Part shown: piece after piece, positions 50,846 through 59,831 of the stretch | How the letters are laid out: every line of letters starts with the position of its first letter | Position numbering within the stretch: position 1 is the stretch's first letter | Assembly: GCA_042091495.1 (NCBI GenBank) | Contig: JBELHJ010000007.1 | Location: 3,670 to 67,669, forward strand | Reading direction: 5' to 3' | Origin: JBELHJ01 sp042091495 | GTDB taxonomy: Bacteria > Bacteroidota > Bacteroidia > Flavobacteriales > Flavobacteriaceae | DNA length: 64,000 nucleotides | Made by a program: the position numbers and the translations under genes | The notes under the pieces: model-generated | What the model saw: only the letters and a program-made list of their open reading frames with translations | Database searches by the model: none | Told to the model about the DNA's origin: nothing

Positions 50846-51658
50846 ATGAGATCACCCGGTAAGAATCAAAGACCTAATTCTAATAAGAAAAAGTTTGTCT
50901 CTAAACCTAAGAAGTCAGTGAATTCAAATTCATCTGTTAACTCATCAAAATCTAACGATACTAGACTGAATAAATATATTTCTAATTCTGGTATTTGTTC
51001 AAGAAGAGAGGCAGATGTTCATATAGCTATGGGGTTGGTCTCTGTTAATGGTAAAGTAATTACCGAAATGGGTTATAGAGTTAAAGAGGGTGACGAAGTG
51101 CGTTATGATGGAGCTCGAGTAAATCCAGAGCCAAAAACATATGTTCTTTTAAATAAACCTAAAGGATTTGCGACTACTACTAGTGAAACTAAAGGAAGGA
51201 CTGTGATGGATTTAGTTGCTAATGCTTCAGGATCAAAATTAAAACCAATTGGAAGATTGGGTAGAAATTCAACAGGTTTACTGCTGTTTACCAATGATGC
51301 AGAGATCACCAAAAAATTTACAAATTCCAAAGAAGGTGTTGTTCGAATTTTTCAAATTAGTCTTGATAAAAAATTAAAGTCTGAAGATTTAACTAAAATC
51401 AACGAGGGATTTAAGATAGATGGTAAGCTTTTTCAGGTAGAAGAAGCTAGTTTTATTGAAGGTTCCCCAAAAACTGAAATAGGGCTAAAAATTAAAAACA
51501 CTGGAAACACTATAATTCGTACGATTTTTGAACATTTTAATTATGATATTATAAAAATAGATTGCGTTTCTATTGCTCATTTAACTAAAAAAGATCTTCC
51601 AAGAGGTAGATGGAAATATCTGTCAGAGCAAGAGCTATCTCTTCTTAAAATGATGTAA
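50846..51658 (+). CDS. RsuA/RluB-type pseudouridine synthase homologue lacking the catalytic Asp
   Basis: 270 residues. A basic, low-complexity N-terminus (1-38), an S4 RNA-binding domain (39-85, RLNKYISNSGICSRREAD) and an RsuA-family catalytic domain (TYVLLNKPKG, then TGLLLFTND). The catalytic motif GRLD reads GRLG (Gly139 from GGT codon), and the conserved Tyr of the KxY motif is Phe169 (RIFQIS). All characterised pseudouridine synthases need that Asp, so this copy is predicted inactive in modification or to work as an RNA-binding factor. Its 3' end overlaps the convergent glycosyltransferase by 24 nt. Confidence 0.82.
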   Translation: MRSPGKNQRPNSNKKKFVSKPKKSVNSNSSVNSSKSNDTRLNKYISNSGICSRREADVHIAMGLVSVNGKVITEMGYRVKEGDEVRYDGARVNPEPKTYVLLNKPKGFATTTSETKGRTVMDLVANASGSKLKPIGRLGRNSTGLLLFTNDAEITKKFTNSKEGVVRIFQISLDKKLKSEDLTKINEGFKIDGKLFQVEEASFIEGSPKTEIGLKIKNTGNTIIRTIFEHFNYDIIKIDCVSIAHLTKKDLPRGRWKYLSEQELSLLKMM

Positions 51659-52981
51659 TCTATCAAAATCAAAATCAATCATTTCTTTAATAAAAATAAG
51701 TATTACAGGGATATATTCTATAATCAAAAACAAAGGTTTCTCTTTGACTTCGGGATGCATATATGCTGAATAACTTAATATCGCTAAATAACTCCATGCT
51801 ATTATGTAGCTATATGATGTAAACACGTTAAGAAAAATAAGTGTGCATAGATACCAAGGATGGATTGTAGTTGAAACAAATAAATAGACACTTAGCAAAA
51901 TTATCATTTGATGGATTACAGCTTTTGGCTTAAGGTTTGCTCTATTAAAATATGCGTAAGACATTCCAAAAATTAGCATAAAGCTTATCATCATTTTTCC
52001 ATAAAGTGCAATAGGATTGTACCCATAAAACCAAGTACCTAGAGCTCTAAACACATAATAAATGCTTCCATTGAATTCAAATTTATTGATCCATAGAGCC
52101 ATGGTCTTTGAATAATTGTAAATTAACTCACCATCCAAAAATGGAATAAATCCTATAACAAAAGTTGTTAATAAAATAGAAATGAATTTATAACGATTTA
52201 TTTTTGGAATTTTAAACCATATTAAAGGCAGAAATAGTAGTGGTATAATTTTTAATAAAATCGACAGGCCCAATGCAATAGCTGAGTAATTATATTTTTT
52301 AGTAACAAATAACAGTAAACTCAGAATAATAAAAGCAATCATAATGCTTTCAAAGTGGAGATTTCCAAAGCATTCAATAATTACTAAGGGATTTAAAACG
52401 TACCACAAAATTCTTGATTCATTTAGTTCAATAAACGTTAAAAGTTTGATTCCCAAAAAGATTGTGATGCATTCAAAACTAATAAATAGAAGTTTTAAAA
52501 TAACAACAAATCCTAGGATTGATTTTGGAAATAAGTAACTGCTTATTAAGAATATAAACTGACTAAGAGGAGGGTAATTAGAAAAATGAATTTGACTTAA
52601 ACTCCCCATAGTTTCTATCAAATATTCCTTTTCAAATATTGATATAGTTTCACTTTTTAGAAGTTCTAAAGGGATTAATTTATAAGGACTAATTTGATTT
52701 ATCATCACTTGTCCATCCCAAAAAAAACGTATGTAATCTTGTGAAAGATTAGGTAAGCTAAAAATACCGAGTATTCTAAAAATTATACCAGAGACAATTA
52801 GAATTTTAAATAAATGACTATAGTTTTTAACCGTTTTGAAATAACCCCAAAACAAGATGGTGTAAACTAATAGTAATTCATAAAAATTTGAACGTTCTAG
52901 ATGAAAATATATATAATAGTAACAAAAGCAAGATAGAATAGTATAGGAAACAATATAAAAACTGTGACCAAAAATCCGCAT
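51635..52981 (-). CDS. GT-C type mannosyltransferase-like integral membrane protein
   Basis: 448 residues with ten or more hydrophobic helices. FWDGQVMINQISPYKLIPLEL near residue 88 follows an early Asp in LPNLSQDYIRFFWDG, the extracytoplasmic acidic motif of GT-C (GT87-like) enzymes using polyprenyl-phosphate sugars. SNYPPLSQFIFLIS is a further conserved loop. It starts where the preceding GT2 gene ends (overlap of one base). It is the last gene of the long minus-strand run and overlaps the RsuA-like gene at the 3' ends. The donor and acceptor are unknown. Confidence 0.75.
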   Translation of the reverse strand: MRIFGHSFYIVSYTILSCFCYYYIYFHLERSNFYELLLVYTILFWGYFKTVKNYSHLFKILIVSGIIFRILGIFSLPNLSQDYIRFFWDGQVMINQISPYKLIPLELLKSETISIFEKEYLIETMGSLSQIHFSNYPPLSQFIFLISSYLFPKSILGFVVILKLLFISFECITIFLGIKLLTFIELNESRILWYVLNPLVIIECFGNLHFESIMIAFIILSLLLFVTKKYNYSAIALGLSILLKIIPLLFLPLIWFKIPKINRYKFISILLTTFVIGFIPFLDGELIYNYSKTMALWINKFEFNGSIYYVFRALGTWFYGYNPIALYGKMMISFMLIFGMSYAYFNRANLKPKAVIHQMIILLSVYLFVSTTIHPWYLCTLIFLNVFTSYSYIIAWSYLAILSYSAYMHPEVKEKPLFLIIEYIPVILIFIKEMIDFDFDRLHHFKKR

Positions 52982-54471
52982 TACATTTTTGAAGTCAATG
53001 AATTAGTAAAAACATATCCAAAACCTATGAAAAGCATTAGGTGAAATGGAAATAGTCCAAAATCTCCACCTTGATCACCAACTGTAAATGCACTGTACAA
53101 TCCAAAACCAAAATATAGAACTAATAGCCCTTCAATAATTACATGGACCGATGGTTTTTTCTTTAGGTATTTGTTGCCTTTCCAGGAATCTTTTAAAGAG
53201 TTTATATTAAACTTAGGAGTCCTTACAAACTCACTTCGTCTGCCAATATGTCCCTCAAGTACAGCAATTGAGTTGTGTAGTGAAAACCCCATTGCAATTG
53301 AAAAAAACGTGAAAAACATTTTGGTATACTCTAAAAATTTATTGATGCCATTACCATAAATACTTTTGTACATAAACCAATAACAAACAAAAAAGATTAA
53401 CGTACTAAGAACAAAGAAACTCATGAAGTAAAAGTAAAATCTTAAATGCGCATACTCGTTTTTGATATATAGCATGGGGATACTAAGAACAGCAACAATA
53501 AAAACATTAAGAAACATAGTACTATTAAGCAGGTGTAAAATACCGTGAATTTTTGTTTTTGTATTTATAGAATTTGAACCAACAACACGTTTGCACATTT
53601 TTCTAAAATTCTCAGCACCTCCTTTATTCCATCTAAATTGTTGTGACCTAGCAGCACTAATAACTACAGGAAGTTCAGCTGGGGTTTCAACATCTTCTAA
53701 ATATTTAAATTTCCAATTTTTTAGTTGAGCTCTGTAGCTTAAATCTAAATCTTCAGTTAAAGTATCACCTTCCCAATTACCTGCATCAATAATGCATGTT
53801 TTTCTCCAAATACCAGCGGTACCATTGAAATTTATAAAATGACCTTTACTACTTCTCCCAACTTGCTCAAGTGTAAAATGTGCATCTAATGCAAAAGCTT
53901 GAATTTTTGTAAGTAAGGAGTAGTTTCTATTAATATGTCCCCATCTGGTTTGTACAACACCAATTTCAGGATCTTTAAAAAAAGGAACCGTGTTGAAGAG
54001 CCAGTTTTCGTCCGGTAAAAAATCAGCATCAAAAATGGCAATAAATTCTCCTTTAGTTTGTTTTAACCCCTCTTTTAATGCACCTGCTTTAAAACCAGAT
54101 CGATCTTCTCTTCTAATATGTTTTATATCTAGTCCTTCTTTTTGAAGGTTTTCAATATGTTTAGCTGTACTCTCAACGGATTCATCTGTAGAATCATCCA
54201 ATACCTGAATTTCTAACTTATTCCTGGGATATTTTAGTTTCGATATGTTATCCAATAAGCGCTCCATGACGTAAATTTCGTTAAAAACAGGAAGTTGAAT
54301 AGTTACTAAGGGAATTTCGTCTTGATTATCAAAATTAAAAGTCGGGCTGTGGTCTTTTTTCTTTTTAGATGATAAGTAATTAAACAGTAAATTTAATTGA
54401 GCGAGGGCATACATAAAAATCAAGAAGATTGCTATGGTATATAATGTAATTATTATTGTCTCTAAAAGCAT
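52981..54471 (-). CDS. Processive-type membrane glycosyltransferase, family 2 (cellulose-synthase-like)
   Basis: 496 residues. One N-terminal helix, a GT-A domain (VTIQLPVFNEIYVMERLLDNI; VLDDSTDES; IFDADFLPDENWL; TEDLDLSYRA; QQFRWNKGG) and four or so C-terminal helices. All elements for catalysis are present: D, DxD, TED and QxxRW. It resembles the CESA-like/glucomannan synthase-type GT2 group. It overlaps by one base both the upstream DPM1-like gene and the downstream GT-C gene, so these three glycosyltransferases are made together. Confidence 0.85.
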   Translation of the reverse strand: MLLETIIITLYTIAIFLIFMYALAQLNLLFNYLSSKKKKDHSPTFNFDNQDEIPLVTIQLPVFNEIYVMERLLDNISKLKYPRNKLEIQVLDDSTDESVESTAKHIENLQKEGLDIKHIRREDRSGFKAGALKEGLKQTKGEFIAIFDADFLPDENWLFNTVPFFKDPEIGVVQTRWGHINRNYSLLTKIQAFALDAHFTLEQVGRSSKGHFINFNGTAGIWRKTCIIDAGNWEGDTLTEDLDLSYRAQLKNWKFKYLEDVETPAELPVVISAARSQQFRWNKGGAENFRKMCKRVVGSNSINTKTKIHGILHLLNSTMFLNVFIVAVLSIPMLYIKNEYAHLRFYFYFMSFFVLSTLIFFVCYWFMYKSIYGNGINKFLEYTKMFFTFFSIAMGFSLHNSIAVLEGHIGRRSEFVRTPKFNINSLKDSWKGNKYLKKKPSVHVIIEGLLVLYFGFGLYSAFTVGDQGGDFGLFPFHLMLFIGFGYVFTNSLTSKM

Positions 54472-55163
54472 TATTTGAAGCTATATTTAAAAATCCAACC
54501 AAGTATTTTTACGCCTGCTAATATACTACCTTTTATGGTTCCGGATACTTTTGAAGTGCCAATTCTGTTTTTATATTTTACTGGTATTTCTTCATAGGAT
54601 AATTTATGTTTTAGGGCTTTAAGTTGCATTTCAATAGTCCACCCATAGGTTTTATCTTCCATATTAAGTGCCATGAGTTTTTCGAATTTAATAGCTCTAA
54701 AAGGGCCCAAGTCAGTGTAATTAGCATTAAAAAATAATTTCATAAGATGCGTTGCAAGCCAATTTCCAAAAATTTGTTGAGGCATCATTGCTCCAACTTC
54801 TCTGAGCCTTTTTATTCTTGACCCTAAAACAAAATCAACATTCCTATTAATAATAGGATTGATTATTTTAACTAATTCTTCAGGATAATCGCTGTAATCT
54901 CCATCTAAAAAAACAACAATATCTGTAGTGTAGTTATTATTACAGATAAATTCTAATCCTTTGAGACAAGCATATCCGTAACCCAGTCTTTTTTCATGAA
55001 TAACTGTCGCGCCTGCATCTTTAGCTTCCTTTGAAGTAAAATCATTACTATTATTATCAACAACTATAATTTCAGAGACAATTTGTGGGATGTCATTTAT
55101 TACTTTAGCAATAGATTGTTCTTCATTATAAGCAGGAATAATGACCCTAATTATTTGTGACAT
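54471..55163 (-). CDS. Dolichyl-phosphate-mannose-synthase-like glycosyltransferase, family 2
   Basis: 230 residues, a soluble GT-A domain with IRVIIPAYNEEQSI, IVVDNNSNDFTS, GYGYACLKG and the DxD-type VVFLDGDYSDYP. TDLGPFRAIKF and YKNRIGTSKVSGT are conserved in the polyprenyl-phosphate glycosyltransferase branch. It probably loads a sugar onto polyprenyl phosphate, which would supply the GT-C enzyme encoded two genes downstream. The start is 2 nt after the stop of the FeS-protein gene. Confidence 0.83.
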   Translation of the reverse strand: MSQIIRVIIPAYNEEQSIAKVINDIPQIVSEIIVVDNNSNDFTSKEAKDAGATVIHEKRLGYGYACLKGLEFICNNNYTTDIVVFLDGDYSDYPEELVKIINPIINRNVDFVLGSRIKRLREVGAMMPQQIFGNWLATHLMKLFFNANYTDLGPFRAIKFEKLMALNMEDKTYGWTIEMQLKALKHKLSYEEIPVKYKNRIGTSKVSGTIKGSILAGVKILGWIFKYSFK

Positions 55164-55165
55164 AA

Positions 55166-56614
55166 CTACGCTTCGTTCTTTGATAAAGCAACAAGGTTAA
55201 TGTTTTCATCAAGATTTAAATTAGATTTAAATCTGGTTTTTTCTGGGCCATTTTCCAATTTAAGAACCCCTCTAGGGCAAACCGTTGCACATATACCACA
55301 ACCCACGCAACTTGCTCTTACAATGTTTTCTTGTTTTTGTGCGTATGCTCTAACATCTATGCCTTGCTCACAGTAGGTTGAACAATTTCCACATGATATA
55401 CATTGACCACCATTAGTGGTTATTCTAAATCTTGATTTAAATCTTTGAAAAATCCCCATGTAAGCAGCCATAGGACAGCCAAATCGACACCAGACTCTAT
55501 TTCCTAATAAAGGGTAGAAACCTACACCAATAACACCTGAAAAGCATGCACCAATTAAGAATCCATATGGTTTTTGGAAATAATTATAAATACTAATACC
55601 CCATACTGTTCCAGTATCAAAAAAATAACCATACAAAGTAGCGCCTGTCATAATAAACACCATGATGAGAATAGAATGAATGAGCCAGCGCTCAATTTTC
55701 CATGAACTTAGAGATTTAGAAGAAAGGTGTCTGAACGGGTCTCCAGCAGTTTCAGCTAGTCCGCCGCATCCACAAACCCAGGAACAATACCATCTTTTTC
55801 CATAAAAGTAAGTCAATATGGGAGTGACTATCAAAAATAAAAGAATGCCCCAAACCAGTAAAATCATACCTAAGGGTTGATAGGCCTCATTTTGCATAGC
55901 TTCAAGATGCCATCTGTGAAAAAAATCATAGTCTAAAGGCCATACATTTTTAAAATCTGTATCAAACCAACCTATGTAATTACCATCGACATCAACACTA
56001 TCATTATAATTTAAACCGGCTAGAATTTCAGGAATTAAATAAGCAAAACCGAGTTGGCAAACTATTAGGCTTAAAGTTCTGATTATTTGATAATTATTAG
56101 ATCTGTATTTAAATATAAATTTGAACCCTAAAGCAAAAATAACAAGTGTATATAGCGTTCCGTAAACAAACCATTGCGATGCATTTTGAGACTTGAAAAA
56201 TTGAGAGAGTGGATCAAATAGACTAATTAAGCCAGTATTCGTATTGTTAATTCCAGATTGGTAACCTAGGATTTCAGGCCACCAATACAACAACACATAA
56301 AAAGTAGAAAGTACAATTGCAATAATCCATCCTAAAACCCCTCTATTTGTTAGGCTATTTGTCCATACGTGATTATTCTTGATTCCAGCTGAGGATTTAA
56401 AATAAAGAGTATAGCTGTATAAAATAGTTCCTACAACTATAAAAACTATTGTAACACTTAATGTTATTTTTTTTGATACAATAATCAAGTTGAAAAAACT
56501 ACAAATAAGGCTAAGTATTCCAAATGTTATCCCTAAAATTCCAAGTTTACCAAGAAAACTCATAGAAATGTTTTGAGGATTAGATATTGATAGACTTTGA
56601 TCTTTATAACTCAT
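55166..56614 (-). CDS. Membrane-bound polyferredoxin, NapH/NosR/CcoG-like
   Basis: 482 residues. About eight hydrophobic helices, cytoplasmic-loop motifs YCSWVCGCGGLAETAGDPF and WCRFGCPMAAYMG (the CxxxCP motifs of NapH/NosR), then two 4Fe-4S ferredoxin motifs, CISCGNCSTYCEQG and CVGCGICATVCPRG near the C-terminus. It would carry electrons across or along the inner membrane. The flavoprotein gene 3 nt upstream is a likely electron donor. The terminal acceptor is not identifiable; its position behind arsenosugar genes is suggestive only. Confidence 0.82.
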   Translation of the reverse strand: MSYKDQSLSISNPQNISMSFLGKLGILGITFGILSLICSFFNLIIVSKKITLSVTIVFIVVGTILYSYTLYFKSSAGIKNNHVWTNSLTNRGVLGWIIAIVLSTFYVLLYWWPEILGYQSGINNTNTGLISLFDPLSQFFKSQNASQWFVYGTLYTLVIFALGFKFIFKYRSNNYQIIRTLSLIVCQLGFAYLIPEILAGLNYNDSVDVDGNYIGWFDTDFKNVWPLDYDFFHRWHLEAMQNEAYQPLGMILLVWGILLFLIVTPILTYFYGKRWYCSWVCGCGGLAETAGDPFRHLSSKSLSSWKIERWLIHSILIMVFIMTGATLYGYFFDTGTVWGISIYNYFQKPYGFLIGACFSGVIGVGFYPLLGNRVWCRFGCPMAAYMGIFQRFKSRFRITTNGGQCISCGNCSTYCEQGIDVRAYAQKQENIVRASCVGCGICATVCPRGVLKLENGPEKTRFKSNLNLDENINLVALSKNEA

Positions 56615-56617
56615 AAA

Positions 56618-57949
56618 TTAAAAATTAAAAAAGCTTAAGATTTTATTTGATTTAGGTTTTAAATTGACCTTGAATGTTTGGTTATATTTATTAATTATTT
56701 GATTGTTGTAATTGGTTGAGAATTCAGGGTCAAATAAAATCTTATCGAAGTTTTTTATGGTGAAGTGTATGTCTTTTTTTTCATCAAACCAGTCATGAAT
56801 TACTTCTTGTCTTAAACGCATTCCTAAAGCACTTATCCCAGTTATTTGATGATTAGATTTAATGTATTGTATGGTAATATTAATTGACTTAGAATTATTA
56901 GTCCAGTTAAATTGTGTATTTTCTTTTGAAATAGATTTAATATTATTTACTTGGCCATAGATTTGATATTCTATATCAAGAAATTTAGCCGAATTAAACC
57001 AATGTCCTGGCTTATATTTTGATTTTGACCCACATATTGTTTTAGCCACAGTCTCTCCCATTAATTTTCCACTATACCAAATGGATTCAATTTTTGGTCT
57101 GTTATTTGATGGGTTTTGATGTTCTGCACAATCCCCAATAGCATATACATTTGAAAAATTAGTACTCAAAAACGCGTTAACTAGAATTCCCTTGTCAAAG
57201 TTTATTCCAGAATCTTTTATAAAATTAATATTAGGAGATACTCCAATTGTAATCCCCACAAATTTACATGGGATTTTTAATCCTGATTCAAGTATAACAT
57301 TCTTAACTGAACCTTTTTCACCTTCAATAGATTTTAAAGTATCATTGAATATCAAGTTAACCTGGTGAGATTTAATATGGTTGTTTATAAGTTGTGATTG
57401 ATTATCTGTAAGTGCGTTCTCCCAAAAACTTTTTTCACGACAAATCAAAGTAACCTTAATATTTTTTGAGAGTAACATTTCAACTAATTCTATACCTATA
57501 AGCCCACCTCCAACAACTACAGCATTATTGCATTTCTGAGTAAGTTTAGTAATATTATCCAAATCCTGTTTGTGATATAATCCCGAAACACCTTTTAAAT
57601 TTTTACCTGGCCAGTTGAGCATATTATATTTTGACCCAGTCGCTATAATTAGTTGACTATATGATAAAGTATCTCCGTTATTAAGTTGTAATTGATTAAT
57701 TTCTGGACTTACAGAAGTGACTTTAGATTGGACTAAATTGATATTATTTTTTTCCCAAAACCAATTTTCATAGGGTTGTGTTTGAGTAAACGTCATATGT
57801 CCCATGTAAACATACATTAAAGCAGTCCTAGAGAAAAAATAGGGGTGCTCTTCTGATATTACAGTAATATCAAAATTTGAATATTTTCTTATGTGTCGCG
57901 CTGCGGTTATTCCTGAAATTCCATTACCTATAATAACAACGTGATTCAT
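56618..57949 (-). CDS. FAD/NAD(P)-dependent pyridine nucleotide-disulfide-type oxidoreductase
   Basis: 443 residues. FAD motif VIIGNGISGITAARHIRK, a PYFFSRTALMYVYMGHM segment, NAD-binding VVVGGGLIGIELVEML near residue 148 and VYAIGDCAEHQNP for the second FAD contact. There is no redox-active Cys pair. The best resemblance is to rubredoxin/nitrite-reductase-type FAD reductases (NirB-like N-terminal domain). It is adjacent to the membrane polyferredoxin and likely forms a reductase pair. It begins 97 nt after arsM. Confidence 0.82.
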   Translation of the reverse strand: MNHVVIIGNGISGITAARHIRKYSNFDITVISEEHPYFFSRTALMYVYMGHMTFTQTQPYENWFWEKNNINLVQSKVTSVSPEINQLQLNNGDTLSYSQLIIATGSKYNMLNWPGKNLKGVSGLYHKQDLDNITKLTQKCNNAVVVGGGLIGIELVEMLLSKNIKVTLICREKSFWENALTDNQSQLINNHIKSHQVNLIFNDTLKSIEGEKGSVKNVILESGLKIPCKFVGITIGVSPNINFIKDSGINFDKGILVNAFLSTNFSNVYAIGDCAEHQNPSNNRPKIESIWYSGKLMGETVAKTICGSKSKYKPGHWFNSAKFLDIEYQIYGQVNNIKSISKENTQFNWTNNSKSINITIQYIKSNHQITGISALGMRLRQEVIHDWFDEKKDIHFTIKNFDKILFDPEFSTNYNNQIINKYNQTFKVNLKPKSNKILSFFNF

Positions 57950-58026
57950 AATACAATACCTGTAGTTTGTCTGTTTTTGATTTATAAAGTTAAAAAATTA
58001 CCCCATGGTAAATTCTAAAATTTGGT

Positions 58027-58062
58027 TTTAACAACATCCTCCACTTTAACAACATCCTCCAC
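58027..58062. repeat. Perfect 18-bp tandem duplication at the arsM stop
   Basis: TTTAACAACATCCTCCAC occurs at 58027-58044 and again at 58045-58062. On the minus strand it duplicates the last codons of arsM (GGA GGA TGT TGT TAA), so a second Gly-Gly-Cys-Cys-stop lies directly beyond the real stop. Confidence 0.95.
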
Positions 58063-59017
58063 CATCATAATGAAATGTAGATTCGCTAATAAAAATATCA
58101 TTTCTTTTTAAGTTATTTAACGCATTTGCAGTTTTGTCACAAATTGCTAATGGTTGATTCTTGACAAGTACGTGCCCTTTTTTATCATCAAAATAACTGT
58201 CTTTACCATAATAAATAGCAGCTTTTCCACTAAAGATACATGGGCCATCTACAGGAACAGGGTCTTTAATAGCTGCAATTTCAATAGATTCAATATAGAT
58301 TAATTCATCTGTAGGATAATGAATGGGATCAAGTATTCTATATGGTTTTCTTGCACGAATTTCAATAGTTCCAAAACCCGCACCGGTTAACATGTTAACA
58401 TATGCATTCATTGGGATGCTCCCACTCAAACATAATGCTCTAAGTTGAGCATTATTCCTAAGAGTTTCACTCATGGATTGTTCGCAAATGGGATCACTCA
58501 TAACCAAACGGCCGTGGGGTTTTAATACACGATACATCTCAGATATCGCTTTTTTTAATTCCTCTGATTTAAAAATATTGAATAAACAATTCTGAGCAGC
58601 AACATCAATACTATTATCAGAAACAGGAAGATTTAGAGCATCTCCTTTTCTTAAGTCAACAAATTCTTTTTTAAACCACGAATTTTCAGTTTCAGCAATA
58701 TTAAAATTTTGTAAAGAAGCTTCTAACATTTCATCAACGACATCTACTCCAATTACGCCATTTTTTTGTCTGCTGAAATAAGCAAATTGTAATAATTCCA
58801 TACCACCACCAACGCCAACATATAATATTCTTGGATTATTGTTGAGATCTCTGGCATGAACTGTACTACCACATCCATAATTCATTTCCTGCATAATTTT
58901 AGGAATTTTTAGCCCGGGTAGTTCCCATATTGGATTAGTTGTGCAGCATAAGCCTATATCAGGAGTTATTGCTGCTTGTTTATAAACATCTTTCGTGGTA
59001 TTCAAATAACTCATCAT
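58046..59017 (-). CDS. arsM: Arsenosugar biosynthesis arsenite methyltransferase
   Basis: 323 residues. Cys pairs at the N-terminus (DIGLCCTTNPIW), NYGCGST, AAQNCLFNIF, SDPICEQ and the terminal GGGCC supply arsenic-binding thiols. The SAM-binding region is ILYVGVGGGMELLQFAY near residue 65, then VIGVDVVDEML. The whole is close to what I know of the ArsM subfamily coupled to arsenosugar synthesis, more than to detoxification ArsM. It methylates arsenite to mono- and dimethylarsenic. It lies in a run with ArsS, PNP and a TIGR04282-type transferase. The stop region carries an 18-bp tandem duplication. Confidence 0.92.
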   Translation of the reverse strand: MMSYLNTTKDVYKQAAITPDIGLCCTTNPIWELPGLKIPKIMQEMNYGCGSTVHARDLNNNPRILYVGVGGGMELLQFAYFSRQKNGVIGVDVVDEMLEASLQNFNIAETENSWFKKEFVDLRKGDALNLPVSDNSIDVAAQNCLFNIFKSEELKKAISEMYRVLKPHGRLVMSDPICEQSMSETLRNNAQLRALCLSGSIPMNAYVNMLTGAGFGTIEIRARKPYRILDPIHYPTDELIYIESIEIAAIKDPVPVDGPCIFSGKAAIYYGKDSYFDDKKGHVLVKNQPLAICDKTANALNNLKRNDIFISESTFHYDGGGCC

Positions 59018-59018
59018 G

Positions 59019-59831
59019 TTAAATGTTTTGGATTAGTGATTTAAAAAGCTCAACCAATTGTGGTTCTGCTTTATTGGCCATGGCTATAATGTCCGAGATG
59101 TTAATTGGTTCAAGTTTATCAGGATTGCATTCATCTGTTAAAACTGATATAGCAGCAACTTTTAATTGTAACTGATTAGCTACTATAACTTCAGGAACAG
59201 TACTCATGCCAACAGCATCTGCACCAATAATTTTAAGCATTCTGTATTCTGCACGTGTTTCTAGTTGCGGCCCATAAACACTAGCATAAACACCTTTGTG
59301 AAGTTTAATATTTAACGATTTTGCGTTTTTTTCAATAATAGCGTTTAACGTTTTATTGTAGGGTGCACTCATGTCTACAAATCTTTCTCCAAATGCTTCT
59401 ACACCTTTAAAGGCTATAGGAGAATTCCCTTGTAAGTTGATATGATCATCAATAAGCATAAGCTCTCCCTTCCTAAAATTTGAATTAATTGCACCTGAAG
59501 CATTTGAAACTAATAGTGATGAAATTCCCAAGACTCCCATTACCCTAACTGGAAAGGTGATGTCTTGAAGGGAATAACCTTCATAAAGATGAAATCTACC
59601 TTGCATAACTATCACTTTTTTACCACCAAGCATACCAAATATTAATTTCCCTTTGTGGAATTCAACAGTAGCTGACGGAAAGTTGGGAATGTGATTATAG
59701 CTAATCTCTTTAATAATTTCTATGTGATTCGTTAATTTTCCTAAACCTGTACCCAGAATTATTCCAATTTCAGGATTTAAAAACCCTTTATTCTTTAGAA
59801 ATTCAGATGTTTCATTTATAAATTTTATCAT
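59019..59831 (-). CDS. Purine-nucleoside phosphorylase in the arsenosugar cluster
   Basis: 270 residues. PNP/MTAP family: IILGTGLGKL phosphate loop, SNASGAIN, GVYASVYGPQLETRAEYRML and GMSTVPEVIVA. The position that is Asn243 in mammalian PNP (LITNKV) is Asp here (VLTDECNPD), as in adenine-specific MTAP, so adenine nucleosides could be accepted. It overlaps the TIGR04282 gene by four bases and is one base from arsM. A role in removing adenine from the 5'-deoxy-5'-dimethylarsinoyl-adenosine made by ArsS is my inference. Confidence 0.85.
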   Translation of the reverse strand: MIKFINETSEFLKNKGFLNPEIGIILGTGLGKLTNHIEIIKEISYNHIPNFPSATVEFHKGKLIFGMLGGKKVIVMQGRFHLYEGYSLQDITFPVRVMGVLGISSLLVSNASGAINSNFRKGELMLIDDHINLQGNSPIAFKGVEAFGERFVDMSAPYNKTLNAIIEKNAKSLNIKLHKGVYASVYGPQLETRAEYRMLKIIGADAVGMSTVPEVIVANQLQLKVAAISVLTDECNPDKLEPINISDIIAMANKAEPQLVELFKSLIQNI

